Assembly: GCA_001687465.1 (NCBI GenBank)
Contig: LVLI01000274.1
Location: forward strand, 1-53,827
DNA length: 53,827 nucleotides
Direction of reading: 5' to 3'
DNA from: Halocafeteria seosinensis
Taxonomy: Eukaryota > Sar > Bigyra > Bicosoecida
How positions within the stretch are numbered: position 1 is the stretch's first letter; each line of letters opens with the position of its first letter. Under the pieces are notes generated by a model, which saw nothing but the letters and a program-made list of their open reading frames with translations, was not told the DNA's origin and ran no database searches. The position numbers and the translations under genes were made by a program. Positions 10,365 through 20,905 of the stretch are shown here, piece after piece.

Positions 10365-12716
10365 TCAGCCGCCGTAGGAGGAAGAGCGATAGGGAGATGT
10401 TGAATGCTTGTACACTGCAACACGCTGACCCTGCCGTGCAGGGTTGAACTGCTGCTGCTGTCGTCCATGTGGTTCCGGTGGAGTCCTCTTGGGAATACTC
10501 TCAGCCGGAGACGCATCAGCTGTTTTCCGAACATTATTTTTTGATGCATGGCGACGTACATCAAGGCGAACAGACCGAGTCGAACCACTTGGGTGCATCA
10601 CAGGTTTTGCTGATCCTTTATCAGCCTCTACCGATTTTCTTGTGTTAGCGGAACCCTTTGACACAGGCTTCTTGGGAACACCTTTACGCTTGGTAAGCTT
10701 GCTCCCGACAGTCTTCCCTGTTTGTCGACATGATTCTCCATCGTCGTAGGAGGAGGTTGATTGGCGGTCGTTACGAAGTACAACACTTTCCTCGGTAGCG
10801 ACAGTTGATGGCGGCTGCCCAGCTGGGGTAGATACACCATCTAGACGTTTCCAAACGGCTTTTGTCGCCGAGCCAGGCGCATCGTCCTCCTCATCAGCAT
10901 CTTGAGTGCTATGGATGCGAAGATCCTCATTTGGGTGTCCGAGTGGGCCTCCTGAATCCATCGACATATTAGTATCCCACTGTTCGGGAACAGCATCCAG
11001 ATGGGTTTCGCTGGATGACTTAGTAGCGCGGTAGAAACCACCATCTCCCTGCGCCCCACTATTGGCATTGACACGCTTCAAGCTGTCGGCAGCAGCATTG
11101 GCAAACTCCGTGTCAAACTCTTGCAGAGAACCGGCCTGGGATGGCGGCACTTTTTCCACCGGTCTACTTTGGGTTCTTTCATTTGCGGATGCAAAGCTAC
11201 GGGCGTATAAACCGTTTACCGCCTCATTTGCATCAATACTTGAAGCAAAACTGCCAATGTCAATTTTTGGCTCTGTGATGGAGTATTGGTCTTTCGATTC
11301 ACCGCCAGTGCTGTCTAAGTATGACGAGCTAACGCCCCATTGATAAAGTAGTTCATCTGCTTCCTCGCTCATGGCAGACAATCCCCGCTTAAGTAAAGTT
11401 TGCAACTGACCACGAAGATGTTGAACCATCTTGACGGCTTTGTCCCGCGCACATTCCGTTTCTAAAACCCGCTGCTGCATTTCACTCACGCGAACGGAGG
11501 CTTCATGATCTGCCCTGGAAGTAGCTTGCTGCAGTTTCATTTGCCATTCAGATTCTAGATTCTGCCGCGCCATTGCATGCGCATGGCGGCACCATTCGGA
11601 ATAGCATTTCCTTTGTAGAGTCTGCAAGCGAAAGCACAAGTATGACAATTGAATTAATACATTCATAATGTTGCATTTGCCATCCTACCTTGTTGTGATG
11701 CTTCTCTGCACGCTCAAATTTCCTCCTCATTTCTTTGCTTTCTCTGCTAACTGAAGCCCATGCCCGAAAAATGGCCAATACACCTTGCTTGCCGTACCAC
11801 AGCTCCTGCATATTGCATCATAACAAAAGATTCGAACGGAGGCAAGAATGCTCTGCCAACAGATGCTTGCACCTACGTTCTTTCTTTTCATCAGTCCCCG
11901 TGTAGTAGCCAGTCGCTCCGCAATGCGCGTCCATTGCTGCAGCTCCACCTTTAGCGAACCGTCCTCCTTCTCTAGAGCGGAGCATTGTTCTTTCCAGGAA
12001 GAAAGCTGAGTTTCATAGTGGTGCGTCAGCTCAGATATGGTGTTCTGGTGGAGCTCCCAAGTGGCCTGAGATCTATGGTCGAATTCATGTTGCAGCACAC
12101 TTTGCAGCTTGTCCATTAAACGATTCCAATCCGGTTGCTGCACTTGAAACTTTGTTTCTGACATGTTCTCCCGTGTGACAGTGAATTGGTTCGCTTCCGC
12201 GGCAGCAATATTATTGGCGTATTGCTCTCTTCCACGAAACGAAGCATCATCCAGCATCGAGCGGCCACCTTCAAACGTATTTGTATTATGTTGCGCGTAG
12301 TTGCTGGGTTGGTAATCCTGAACGCCAGAGTGAATGGATCGGTCGTAGGTGCGCTGATTCGATTGTGTGGTGGCTACTGAATACTGCATGGCTGAAGAGG
12401 ACAAAGGTTGTGCTTTTTGCGTTGATTCCGGAAATCTCGGTCCTCGTGCGGTATTCGTCTCCGACCGTGGTTCGTGTTCCTGGTTCTTCCCTTCACCGTC
12501 GTCCTCCGTCGTCCATTCAGCAGAGCTCTGATCAGGTAATGCACTGGATATTGGAGCTGTAGCTCCATGCTGACGCGGCGGAGAAGGATGGCCTCTAGCA
12601 CGATGTCGATAAGGCTCATTTTGAGCCCATGCGTCCAGGATCATATCCTCGCTGATGGGAAACCCTTCTTCCTTGGCAACCCCTTCGTTATCTTTATCCT
12701 CCCTGTGGGTCTCCAT
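10365..12716 (-). CDS. POC5-like centriolar coiled-coil protein
   Basis: Three phase-0 exons: 12716-11877, 11805-11689 and 11621-10365, with introns of 71 and 67 nt (donors GTAGGT and GTAGGA, acceptors ATGCAG and TTGCAG), giving 737 residues. The first 120 residues are polar and disordered; the centre is a long coiled coil (about 180-430) that contains two Trp-centred centrin-binding-like repeats, IFRAWASVS and CYSEWCRHA, each followed by basic helices. After these comes QLQTLLKRGLSAMSEEA, which resembles the conserved LxxAMxRGVxALNxEA segment of POC5. The tail is Ser/Lys-rich and basic. POC5 binds centrin and is needed for centriole and basal body elongation, which fits a flagellate. An SFI1-type centrin-binding protein is the main alternative. 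Confidence 0.5.
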
Positions 12717-13130
12717 GATGCCTTGATAGAGGTGTCGGAAAGCCCTCTATGTACCTGAAATGCAATAAAATAAGGTCCAAAAGCGTTAACTTAACGTCGA
12801 AGACATCCTGTTTTACACCGATATTTGAGCGTACCCACCTCCCTGTCTGCAAGGACAGCCGATTTCAGATACCACAGCGCTGGATAAACACCGTGATCAC
12901 CTCAGACAACGACAAGAAAGACTCATTTAGTACAATTGTATGTATGTAGGAAGACGGTTCCCCCGTTTGAATTTTGGAGCCGTCAAACAAATGTTTCACT
13001 TATATCCAAGGGTGTGTGCCTTATTGACTGGTGGTGTGTCAATATGGGGTAACATTGTATGGGGGTTATATAGATATATACCATAGATAGCTAGATAAAG
13101 TCACCAAAAAAAAGTAAATTAAGGGAGAAA
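12717..13130. promoter_or_regulatory. Divergent upstream region, POC5-like / LSM7
   Basis: About 410 bp separates the two divergent start codons and must hold both promoters. It contains an AT-rich run with TATAGATATATA at 13069-13080, about 55 bp before the LSM7 start. No other gene is visible. Confidence 0.4.
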
Positions 13131-13672
13131 ATGGTGCGTATGCGCATGTGCTGCCCTGCATCCGGTAAAGTGGCACATTTGATTGTTGTATCTGCAGGCG
13201 TCGAAAAAGAAGGAATCCATTTTGGAGCTGAATAAGCAGATGGATAAGCGCGTTCACGTCAAGTTCCAGGGCGGAAGAGAAGGTACGTGCGTCCACAAGG
13301 ATTGTTTGAGTGAGTTCACTGGGGACAGACAACTGATGTATCGTCGCAGTGGTAGGAACCTTGAAAGGCTTTGATCAATTGGTGAACCTGGTGTTGGATG
13401 AAGCCACAGAGTATCTTCGCGGTAAGGTATATGTGCATATGTACGTCATTCCCTATCCTCTTGCCACGTACGCCTCTCTGTGCGAGTAAGCAGATCCGAG
13501 CGACCCCCATAAAAAGACGGATGAAACCAGGGAGCTGGGATTGATCGTATGTCGAGGGACAACCGTCATGCTGATTGCACCGGAAGAAGGCTACGAAGAA
13601 ATCGAAAATCCTTTTCTTGAAGGAGCGGAAGAAGATGAGGAAGAGGCAGAAGGAGAAACAGCTGCGGCATAG
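13131..13672 (+). CDS. LSM7: U6 snRNA-associated Sm-like protein LSM7
   Basis: Four exons: 13131-13133 (the ATG alone), 13198-13282, 13350-13421 and 13494-13672, with introns of 64, 67 and 72 nt, giving 112 residues (human LSM7 has 103). The spliced protein begins MASKKKESILELNKQMDK. It carries Sm motif 1 (VHVKFQGGREVVGTLKG, then LDEATEY) and Sm motif 2 (GLIVCRGTTVMLIAP), followed by an acidic Glu-rich tail. LSM7 is a subunit of the nuclear LSm2-8 ring that binds the U6 snRNA 3' end and of the cytoplasmic LSm1-7 ring that promotes decapping. The first exon consists only of the start codon, so the start would be missed by simple ORF calling. Confidence 0.92.
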
Positions 13673-14147
13673 ACAGAAACCATCAACGTTGCTACTGTTG
13701 TAGGCATATGCATCATCATCCATCGCAGGATTAGTTGTGCAACTGTCGCAGAGGCCCCCATGAGAGAAAGAAATGTGCCATCATCGCTTGTCATCAATGC
13801 TTGGCTTTCTATTTGAGATAACAGTCAATGTTCCCCAGAGGGTTGGCAGCAGCTATCCAGTGGATGTGCTCAGATTAGTGCCAGAATCTCTCCTCTGATG
13901 CTAGACCATGAAGCAGGTCCGTCCCCGTAGGAAGCGAAACGCAGATAGCGTTATATCGTTTGCGTTACCAAACAGAATAGACTATTCCTTGTCACCTACG
14001 ACATAGCAGAAGTCGCTTTGCTTCCTTTTGTACATCGAAATAAGAAGTGGTGTATTTCAGAACCACTCTACTAGCCAGACTTGTGGCTGCCTCAATATTA
14101 CTGCTATAGAAACGAAGCAATACTAGTCCACTCTAACTCTATTGCTG
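13673..14147. other. Convergent intergenic region
   Basis: This lies between the stop codons of LSM7 (+) and the ATP-grasp-like gene (-), so it should hold the two 3' UTRs. Nothing else is recognisable. Confidence 0.4.
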
Positions 14148-16100
14148 CTACTCAGCTTTTGCTGCAGCTACTTTGCGCCGGGTGTCAAATAGTTCTTCCA
14201 AAAGCATGGGATCATCATTGATGCTGTTGAACAACTCTTGGTCTGCAAGAGCATATGAGTCAGTGAACGCCGGAATGTTCAGTGATTCCGCTTGTTTGCC
14301 TCAACTTACTAAACACTTTTTCTCCTTTATCGTTCTCAAACACTAGTCTCTTGCACATCTTGTCGATAGCAATTGCTGAGAGAACGGTCTGCACGTACGC
14401 CTCGATCAAGTCATCAATGCCGATTCCGAGAGAGTTGAAATCTTTACGGTCCATCAAGAGCAATCGCTCGCTCTCGGTCGTCCACGTCAGATCATCTGTC
14501 ATTTTGGACAAGTTGGTACCTAACATTCCCCAACTGAAAGTCTTGTCATCAATCTTATCCAGCAATGGTTCATGAGCACGCCGGGCATACACGGCCATTG
14601 GCGTATATCCGTGGTCAGTAGACGCTACCATCATACGAACATCAGCAACGAAAATTTCACCTCGCTTGTTCGGTACAGTTCCGACATGATAGAAGCACCC
14701 TTCTTTCTGAGTGCTACTCCACTTCGAATTACCCACCAGGCTTTGAATGATGAACTTATCGTAATAGTGATTTTCGGCCATAAAGTCATCTAACTCACGC
14801 TGGCTGAGGATCGTGTAGACGCCCTGACCAGCATTGCTGTAAGGGACTTTAATGACAGCCTGCCCACCAAAGCTTCTCACGTAAAGTGGCACCTCTGCCT
14901 TGGATACTTGCACAGTGTCCGGGGTATGAATTCTAAGGTTAATTCCCTTTGCTTCCAGCTCACCATTGTAAATGTCATACGCTTTGGCAGCGACCAGTTT
15001 ATTTCTTCCACCAGCCAAGCAAGGGAGAATCTGCATAATTCACAATGTTCTCATATGCAAATTTGGCAAAACCGATTAAGCGTTTGGGCTGGCGAACGCG
15101 ACCCTTACCGGATTTAGAACCTTGGTTTTGGAAACAACGGGGAAACGAGTCCATGGTCTCTGAGTCACGTAGCGGAATGCCGCACGAACTGGCTTCCATT
15201 CTCCTTCAGCAGTTCGTATCTCCATCACTTGACAGTCGTCGACCCACCGAACGGGAGGATCGGGGTCAGTTAGGTAGTATTCAACTTGATACACATGCTC
15301 CTTGCTCAAGTCGGCCATCACAGCAGCATACCCAGACGCTTCCATCGGGTTCTTGTCGTATACCACTGCAATAGATAATGTTTTTGAAAACTTTATTGAT
15401 ACCGGTTACACTGGAGGAACCCAAAACTTCTTGTAGTAAGCCTCACCTGCTAGGACTCCATCGGGTACTGAGCACGAGTCCTCATGGATTTCCTTGAGCA
15501 AATCAGAAAAGGTAGTCTCAAGAAGGCGGCGATAACCACCCTCCTCTTCCGTGTCACGCAAGAGAGGCATGGACTTTTGACCACTGCGAGGTTCCAACCA
15601 ATTAGATAGCGTACCAGACACAAGCGGTGCCGACCCTAGTCCCCACTTACCTGGGGCACGAGTTTGTCTCAATGACTACTACTTGTCGACGTCCACGGTG
15701 TGAAACGACGTTGAAAGTATCGCATCCAGCCCATCTGTAAATGAGGATAAAAAATCCGTATCAGATCATTTCATTGGTGCATATAACACTCGAAGAACCC
15801 AAACCTGAAGTGTTGTGGCCGATAGTTGAGGATATCGCGCAGATGTTGCGGTTCGACGTCGGGGTGCATATGGCAGTAGCGGGCAATGATGCGCTCATTT
15901 CCGAGAGAGAAAAAACTGGACACCATCGGATGCACTTGCGCATTGAGCACTCGTGGGTAAAAGTGATTCTCTGGCTCGAACGATCCAGGTTGAACCACTT
16001 TGGATTTCCCGATTTTTTGCTTGATGGCAGCTTTTCCGACGACGGAGGCTTTCCCTTCGCCGACCGTCCCACGGTGGGCACTGGAGCCGGACGTTGACAT
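14148..16100 (-). CDS. ATP-grasp-like protein, function unknown
   Basis: Six exons with consistent phases: 16100-15805, 15734-15651, 15583-15447, 15365-15109, 15030-14310 and 14242-14148; introns are 67-81 nt with donors GTTTGG, GTAAGT, GTGAGG, GTAAGG and GTAAGT. The product has 529 residues. Recognisable pieces are [17 protein letters not shown] (an E-x-N motif as in the metal site of ATP-grasp enzymes), [19 protein letters not shown], a nucleotide-loop-like [17 protein letters not shown], then KFIIQSLVG and [10 protein letters not shown]. These pieces suggest an ATP-grasp fold, whose members join a carboxylate to an amine or thiol at the cost of ATP. However, the E-x-N motif comes before the Gly-rich loop, the reverse of the usual order, so the fold may be permuted or the assignment wrong. 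It is divergent from the SPX-hydrolase gene. Confidence 0.6.
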
Positions 16101-16533
16101 CCTGGACGTGTGTACTCTGCATCCGTAAAAGCACAGAAAAGGTGAAGTTTCCTCCCGGGGCGAAGAAGGGATTGTCAGAACAAGGATTCTCTTACCTTGT
16201 TTCCACTTCCCTACGACGGTTGAAATGATTCAGTCTCCACGTGCACTAGTGGGAGAACGAGTACGCTCTCGTGGTAGTACAGAAACGAAAACAACAAACA
16301 ATGCGAATGGGCCTGGGAAATGTGGAAAAAGACACGGGGTCGCGGGCGGGGAATCCAAATCCCACCGGGATCCCGGAGCACGACGCATCTCGCAACCCCC
16401 AATATCCCGTCTCCCACAACTCCAGGAGGCCATTCGTGTTAAACACGTCGTGTTTGTTTCGCCGGAATTGAAGTGACGGTGCCTTGGGGAGTTTTTTGAC
16501 TTGGGTGAGAGATAGCTACACGGGAAACAAAAC
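16101..16533. promoter_or_regulatory. Divergent upstream region, ATP-grasp-like / SPX-hydrolase
   Basis: A 433-bp gap lies between two divergent start codons and must include both promoters and 5' UTRs. No coding sequence is supported. If the two genes are co-regulated, shared elements would lie here. Confidence 0.4.
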
Positions 16534-19070
16534 ATGAAATTTGGCAAAGTAAGTGGGGACGAAGCGCCCGTTGAGGGGGAAGCAAGCACGTCATGCCGTT
16601 TTCTTTGCTATTTTGTGTGTCGTGTGCAGACCCTACGCTTATTAGCGAAGCCACAGTGGCTAGCGGAATATATTGACTACAAGTCTCTGAAGGGTATCGT
16701 CAAAGGCAGATTCCCGTTCTTGGACCCTGATGAAGCATACGCAAGGTACATCTGGGTCTTTGGAATCCGGCTCCAACACACGAGTCAATTAGGTGCTGTT
16801 ATGCAGTGATGACTCCATTGCCGGTGACCCAAAAGACAAGGCATCCATTGCTGCAACAAGACGGGCTAAGCAGATGGAGCGCAAGGAGACCCCTCAGCAA
16901 CAGGCCGCCAGATTCGAAAGTCGCCTCAAGGAGCAAATCAACAAGGCCAGAAATTTCTATTTGACGCAGATCGATAGACTCCAAAATCTTGTGAAAGCAA
17001 CGGAGACAAAGGTAAATTGTGCTCGTTGTGCCGTTTAACTCTCTAGTGCCTGCTAACCACTTCATTTCGTGCTTCGCACATTCAGATTGAGGAATCACAT
17101 CCACAGGGATATGATACTCCTACAACCGACAATAGTACAGTGTTCGATGTAGAAAATGCTCCTGGTGGTACAACGGCTGCTTCTTGCTTGGATGCTTTAG
17201 AAGAAACAACTGGAATCACCACTCCTGGGGGAACTACTATGTCGACGGACGACCAGGATGGGCCACCCGAGAGCCATCGTACTCCGCTACAGGTGAGTAG
17301 TTGTGGTTTTTTTCCTTGGGGGTCGGTGCTATGGAGCCTTTTAAGTGTCCGCGTTTAACAACCTCTGAAACTGTTCGTTTGTCTCGCAGCAAAAGCTTAT
17401 TAACCTGTCTGAGTTCATTGTTGGTTTGAGAGATTTTTCCTCTTTAAACATTACGGCTGTGCAGAAGATAACCAAGAAATACGATAAGCACCATGGAACT
17501 CATTTGAGGTATGCCTTGGCATCAATATGAGGGAACTTCAAAAGCATTGCATCAAGAGGTTTCGATATACTGCAGAGCCCAATTTGAAGAAATGCTCAAA
17601 GAAGATCCATTGACTGACACTTCTGTTATCGAAGCCGAGGAACAAAAGCTAGAAGTAAGGTTCTACTGCATCGCTTGTTCCTCCGTTCATAAGAATAACC
17701 GATAGCACAACCGCTGCTTCCTTGTCAGCCCTTGATGAGACAGAGTGGACACAAAGTGTCCCGACGTTCTTCACTGCTAGAGAACGAGCTCCTCGTCTCG
17801 CAACCCGTGGTCACAGTATCTAAACTGGACCTGAACTCCTTGCCGGCAGGGAAAGTCACTTGGCTCTACGTTTCATTGGGAGAATCACCGCTCTCTCAAC
17901 CGCTTAGTGTGCCAGTGATGGTAATGAAAGGTAGTGTTGCGGGGCCCATAGTTGGAATCACTTCTGCTTTGCACGGTAACGAGCTAAATGGCATCCCCCT
18001 TATCCATCGGTATGTATTTCTGGAATGCATGCTCTGTGCGGTTTCGAACGTCAAAATTTCCATCGTACTCGCAGGTTGTTTCGAGAGGTAGATGTTGCCA
18101 CTTTGTGCGGTATCATTGTGGCGGTCCCAGTGGTGAATATTCACGGATATACAAGATACCAGAGAGGCTTTAGCGATGGGGTAGACTTAAATAGGATTAT
18201 GCCAGGAAAAAAGCACGGAACGGGTAGTCAAAAATTCGCATATCATCTATGCACACGGATATTACACTGCTTCGAGTACCTGCTCGACATGCACACTGCC
18301 TCGTTTGGGCGTGTGAACAGGTACTGATTCAAGAACGCTGCAGGAAAAGGTGCATGTGTATATTTCGTGTGCTTGGTGTTTCGCAGTCTTTACGTTCGAG
18401 CTGACATGAACGATCCGATCGTTGGTCGACTTGCAAAACTTTGTGTAAGTTGCCTTATCGCATATTATATTGTTCATACTGTGGGTTAAGACGTGTGAAT
18501 CCCCCGTGCAAATATGTGGCAGATTCCGCAAATTATTGTGCACAATACTGGCCCCGATGGATCGCTGCGAGGCGCCGCAGCGGCGATGGGCATCAACGCA
18601 GTTACTATTGAAATAGGAAATCCTCAGCGTTTCCATCAAGCGTTCATCGAAAGGGCATATAAAGGGGTGCTCAACGTCTTGTCCTATTTGAATGTATGTA
18701 AACGAGATTTTTTTCCTGAGCGAACTCAGCAACTATTCAAAGCTTTTTGCTACAACCGCAGATGATAGGTCATCCTGTACAAGAAACACCAGGAGACCCA
18801 GTTGTATGTTCACGATCTCACTGGATGTTTACTCGCACTGGTGGTGTACTCTATGTTATGCACCCGGTAAACACGTGGGTGCGCAACGGCGAGATTATTG
18901 CCGAGATAAGGAACATTTTTGGAAAGCTAGTTGATCGATATGTTGCACCTAATGATGGCATTGTGGTAGGCAAGAGTGACAATCCCGTCGCGCAGACTGG
19001 TGATCGTATATTACACTTAGGAATCGTCGGTGAAACATTCCCACGACATGTAGATGATGGGCACATGTAG
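16534..19070 (+). CDS. SPX domain fused to an aspartoacylase/succinylglutamate desuccinylase-type zinc hydrolase
   Basis: Eleven exons: 16534-16548, 16630-16745, 16807-17011, 17086-17292, 17390-17508, 17576-17654, 17729-18009, 18075-18320, 18387-18444, 18523-18693 and 18762-19070, all GT-AG with phase agreement; 601 residues. Residues 1-220 form an SPX domain: it opens MKFGKTLRLLAKPQWLAEY, continues DYKSLKGIVKG, and ends with the basic helix KITKKYDKHHG; these carry the Tyr and Lys residues that bind inositol pyrophosphates in known SPX proteins. Residues 300-600 form an AstE/AspA hydrolase: zinc ligands His329 and Glu332 in ALHGNE, DLNR at 378-381, the third zinc ligand His414 in DMHTAS, and the probable catalytic Glu472 in TIEIG. 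All key residues of aspartoacylase are present. It would hydrolyse an N-acyl amino acid or similar amide under phosphate-status control; the substrate is unknown. No membrane segment or signal peptide is evident. Confidence 0.88.
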
Positions 19071-19293
19071 TACCAGCGGAAGTTGCTTCAATACGCCTGT
19101 CCGTCCTCGAAGCTTTGCAGCGTAGTACCTTCTTTTCTCTTTGTTTTGTCGTCTAAACGATAGTGACAGCATAATCTCGTACGTGTAGTCTTCTTCGGTG
19201 CGGAATTGCCGCACTCGCTGGAATTTAGTACAACTGATTAAGAAAACTTGGATGATTGTCATATGTATCAATTTCCCAGCAAAATAAATAAAT

Positions 19294-19878
19294 ATGGGAG
19301 ATCCTCACTCCTTCATCGACATTCTATCGCACGACCTGTTCCTGGAGACTTCCTCGTGGCTGCTGCTGCTCGTCTCGTGCATTCTCCTGGTCCTCACGGT
19401 GCGCCCCCGATGGAAACGGAAGAAGTGGATTCGCGCACGGACAGCTCTGCTACGACGCACGCCCTCGGGGCCGATTGATTATGACCTGGAGGTCCCCGAA
19501 GAAATCCCAGAGTACATGATTCAAGAAGACACCGCCGCCCGACAGGCCCAGGGGGCTTCCGTGGGCCAAGTACAGGAGACAAGAGGTCCCACGCAGCCTT
19601 TACTGGACGAGGAGGGGGAGGAAGAAGTCAAGCCTTCGGCTCCCAGTCTAGCGAATTCGGACGAGCTGTCGTGCTCCTCGCTGCCGCCCGAATACGACGA
19701 CTCCCCCCTGGCGTATACGTGTTGCATATGCTACAGCACCATAAAGCACATCCATGTGCTTGGTTGCGGGCATGCGTTCCATCAAAAGTGCATTGTGAAA
19801 GCGCTGAAACAGAAGGAGGAATGCCCCCACTGCCGACAGCCGCAAACATTGGACGATATTCGAGGCGTGTATGGCTGA
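19294..19878 (+). CDS. Membrane-anchored RING-H2 finger protein (probable E3 ubiquitin ligase)
   Basis: A single exon encodes 194 residues. An N-terminal hydrophobic helix (WLLLLVSCILLVLTV, about residues 22-36) is followed by a basic stop-transfer stretch (RPRWKRKKW), so the C-terminal part is predicted to face the cytosol. After an acidic, Pro-rich linker with a PPEY motif, the C-terminal RING has spacing C-x2-C-x11-C-x-H-x2-H-x2-C-x10-C-x2-C, i.e. a C3H2C3 (RING-H2) type, seen as CCICYS, GCGHAFHQKC and CPHC. RING-H2 proteins recruit E2 enzymes and ubiquitinate substrates. The target is not predictable. AATAAATAAAT lies immediately before the ATG; it may serve as the poly(A) signal of the upstream gene. 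Confidence 0.85.
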   Translation: MGDPHSFIDILSHDLFLETSSWLLLLVSCILLVLTVRPRWKRKKWIRARTALLRRTPSGPIDYDLEVPEEIPEYMIQEDTAARQAQGASVGQVQETRGPTQPLLDEEGEEEVKPSAPSLANSDELSCSSLPPEYDDSPLAYTCCICYSTIKHIHVLGCGHAFHQKCIVKALKQKEECPHCRQPQTLDDIRGVYG

Positions 19879-20905
19879 GGAACTCGTCGGACTGGCCTAG
19901 GTGTGGTTCCACTTTCACTACCGCTAACTGTATTCGTCGCTCAAGGGAATTCCAACCAGGTATCCGTGTGCTATTCACCATCCAAGTATATACCGTACCT
20001 TCTTGCTTCTTCTAGAGCCTTTTCCTCGATCAAGCGGGAATGTCACCTGAAGCTCGGAGGAACATGAATGTATGTGCTACTGGCATGACTTGACAGACCC
20101 TCCGACAGAGTGTCTACAACTGAAAGTGGTACATTGTACCACTCCTCGACAAAGCATATCCTTGCGCATGATACAGAATATGCTGATGACGAGTAATTAG
20201 GTGTGGGCTGGTGAATGACGAAATCAGCCCTCTGCGTAGCTTGGCTTGTACAACATCACTTTCCAGCATACGATGTGTATGTGAAACTTAGAACGGTTTG
20301 AACGTGGTGCCTGCCGCCCATGTGATCGGTGTTTCCTCGGGGGGATGTTCAACTTGTGGATGTTTACGCTCGCGTCGACCACAAGAGCGATAGAACACTG
20401 AACACTCCCGACCCTGGTGGTGGACTATAACGTATATAGCTGGATGGTTGGAACAGGATTCTCGATTACCGGTATTGAGTTTAGTGAACTATCGACTCTG
20501 TGCACTGCTTACTTCTGGATCTCTGCTCTTTTTGATGTTCTTTGAGTCAACATAAACTTCTAATGCAATATGGATCTAGACATTTATTCAGAGAGCTCGG
20601 AGGGAACCTCGGGACTGCCGTCAGATGGGGCTCCACGGGGATCTGAAGACAGATTTAAAGCAGCAGATTTTGGATTTTGAAATACAACGGGTACAAGCCT
20701 CAGTCGAAAGTTGAAGTGTATTCATTACACGAAGGGATCAAAAACTTTGACAAAAAGCGTCAAATGGAGTTAAGTAGCAACCTTTGTTGCAGCGAAGTTT
20801 TTCTCCAATTGACCAAGCCTTTCGAACATTAGTGGTTCTTCGCTCAAATCTAGCGGGTTTCCCTCAGAACTGTGAGGAAGATCCTCCAGTGCAGCTCAAT
20901 CGCAA
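19879..20905. other. Intergenic region with a palindrome; possible small spliced gene not resolved
   Basis: No gene can be supported confidently over about 1 kb. A 19-nt inverted repeat lies at 20125-20143. Near the right end on the + strand there is a short open stretch (about 20660-20830) that reads like protein (KYNGYKPQSKVEVYSLH then NFDKKRQMEL) and an upstream ATG at 20570, but the only junction found uses a weak GTCAGA donor and a 50-nt intron, so no gene is called. Confidence 0.3.
20125..20143. repeat. Perfect inverted repeat, 9-bp arms
   Basis: AGTGGTACA and TGTACCACT flank a single T. It lies about 250 bp after the RING gene stop codon, in noncoding sequence. It may be a protein-binding palindrome or a small hairpin in a 3' UTR. 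Confidence 0.5.

Noticed and set aside
20570-20830. Small spliced + strand gene starting MDLDIYSESSEG
   Set aside because: The only junction found needs a weak GTCAGA donor and an intron of 50 nt, shorter than those in the confident genes; left as unresolved.
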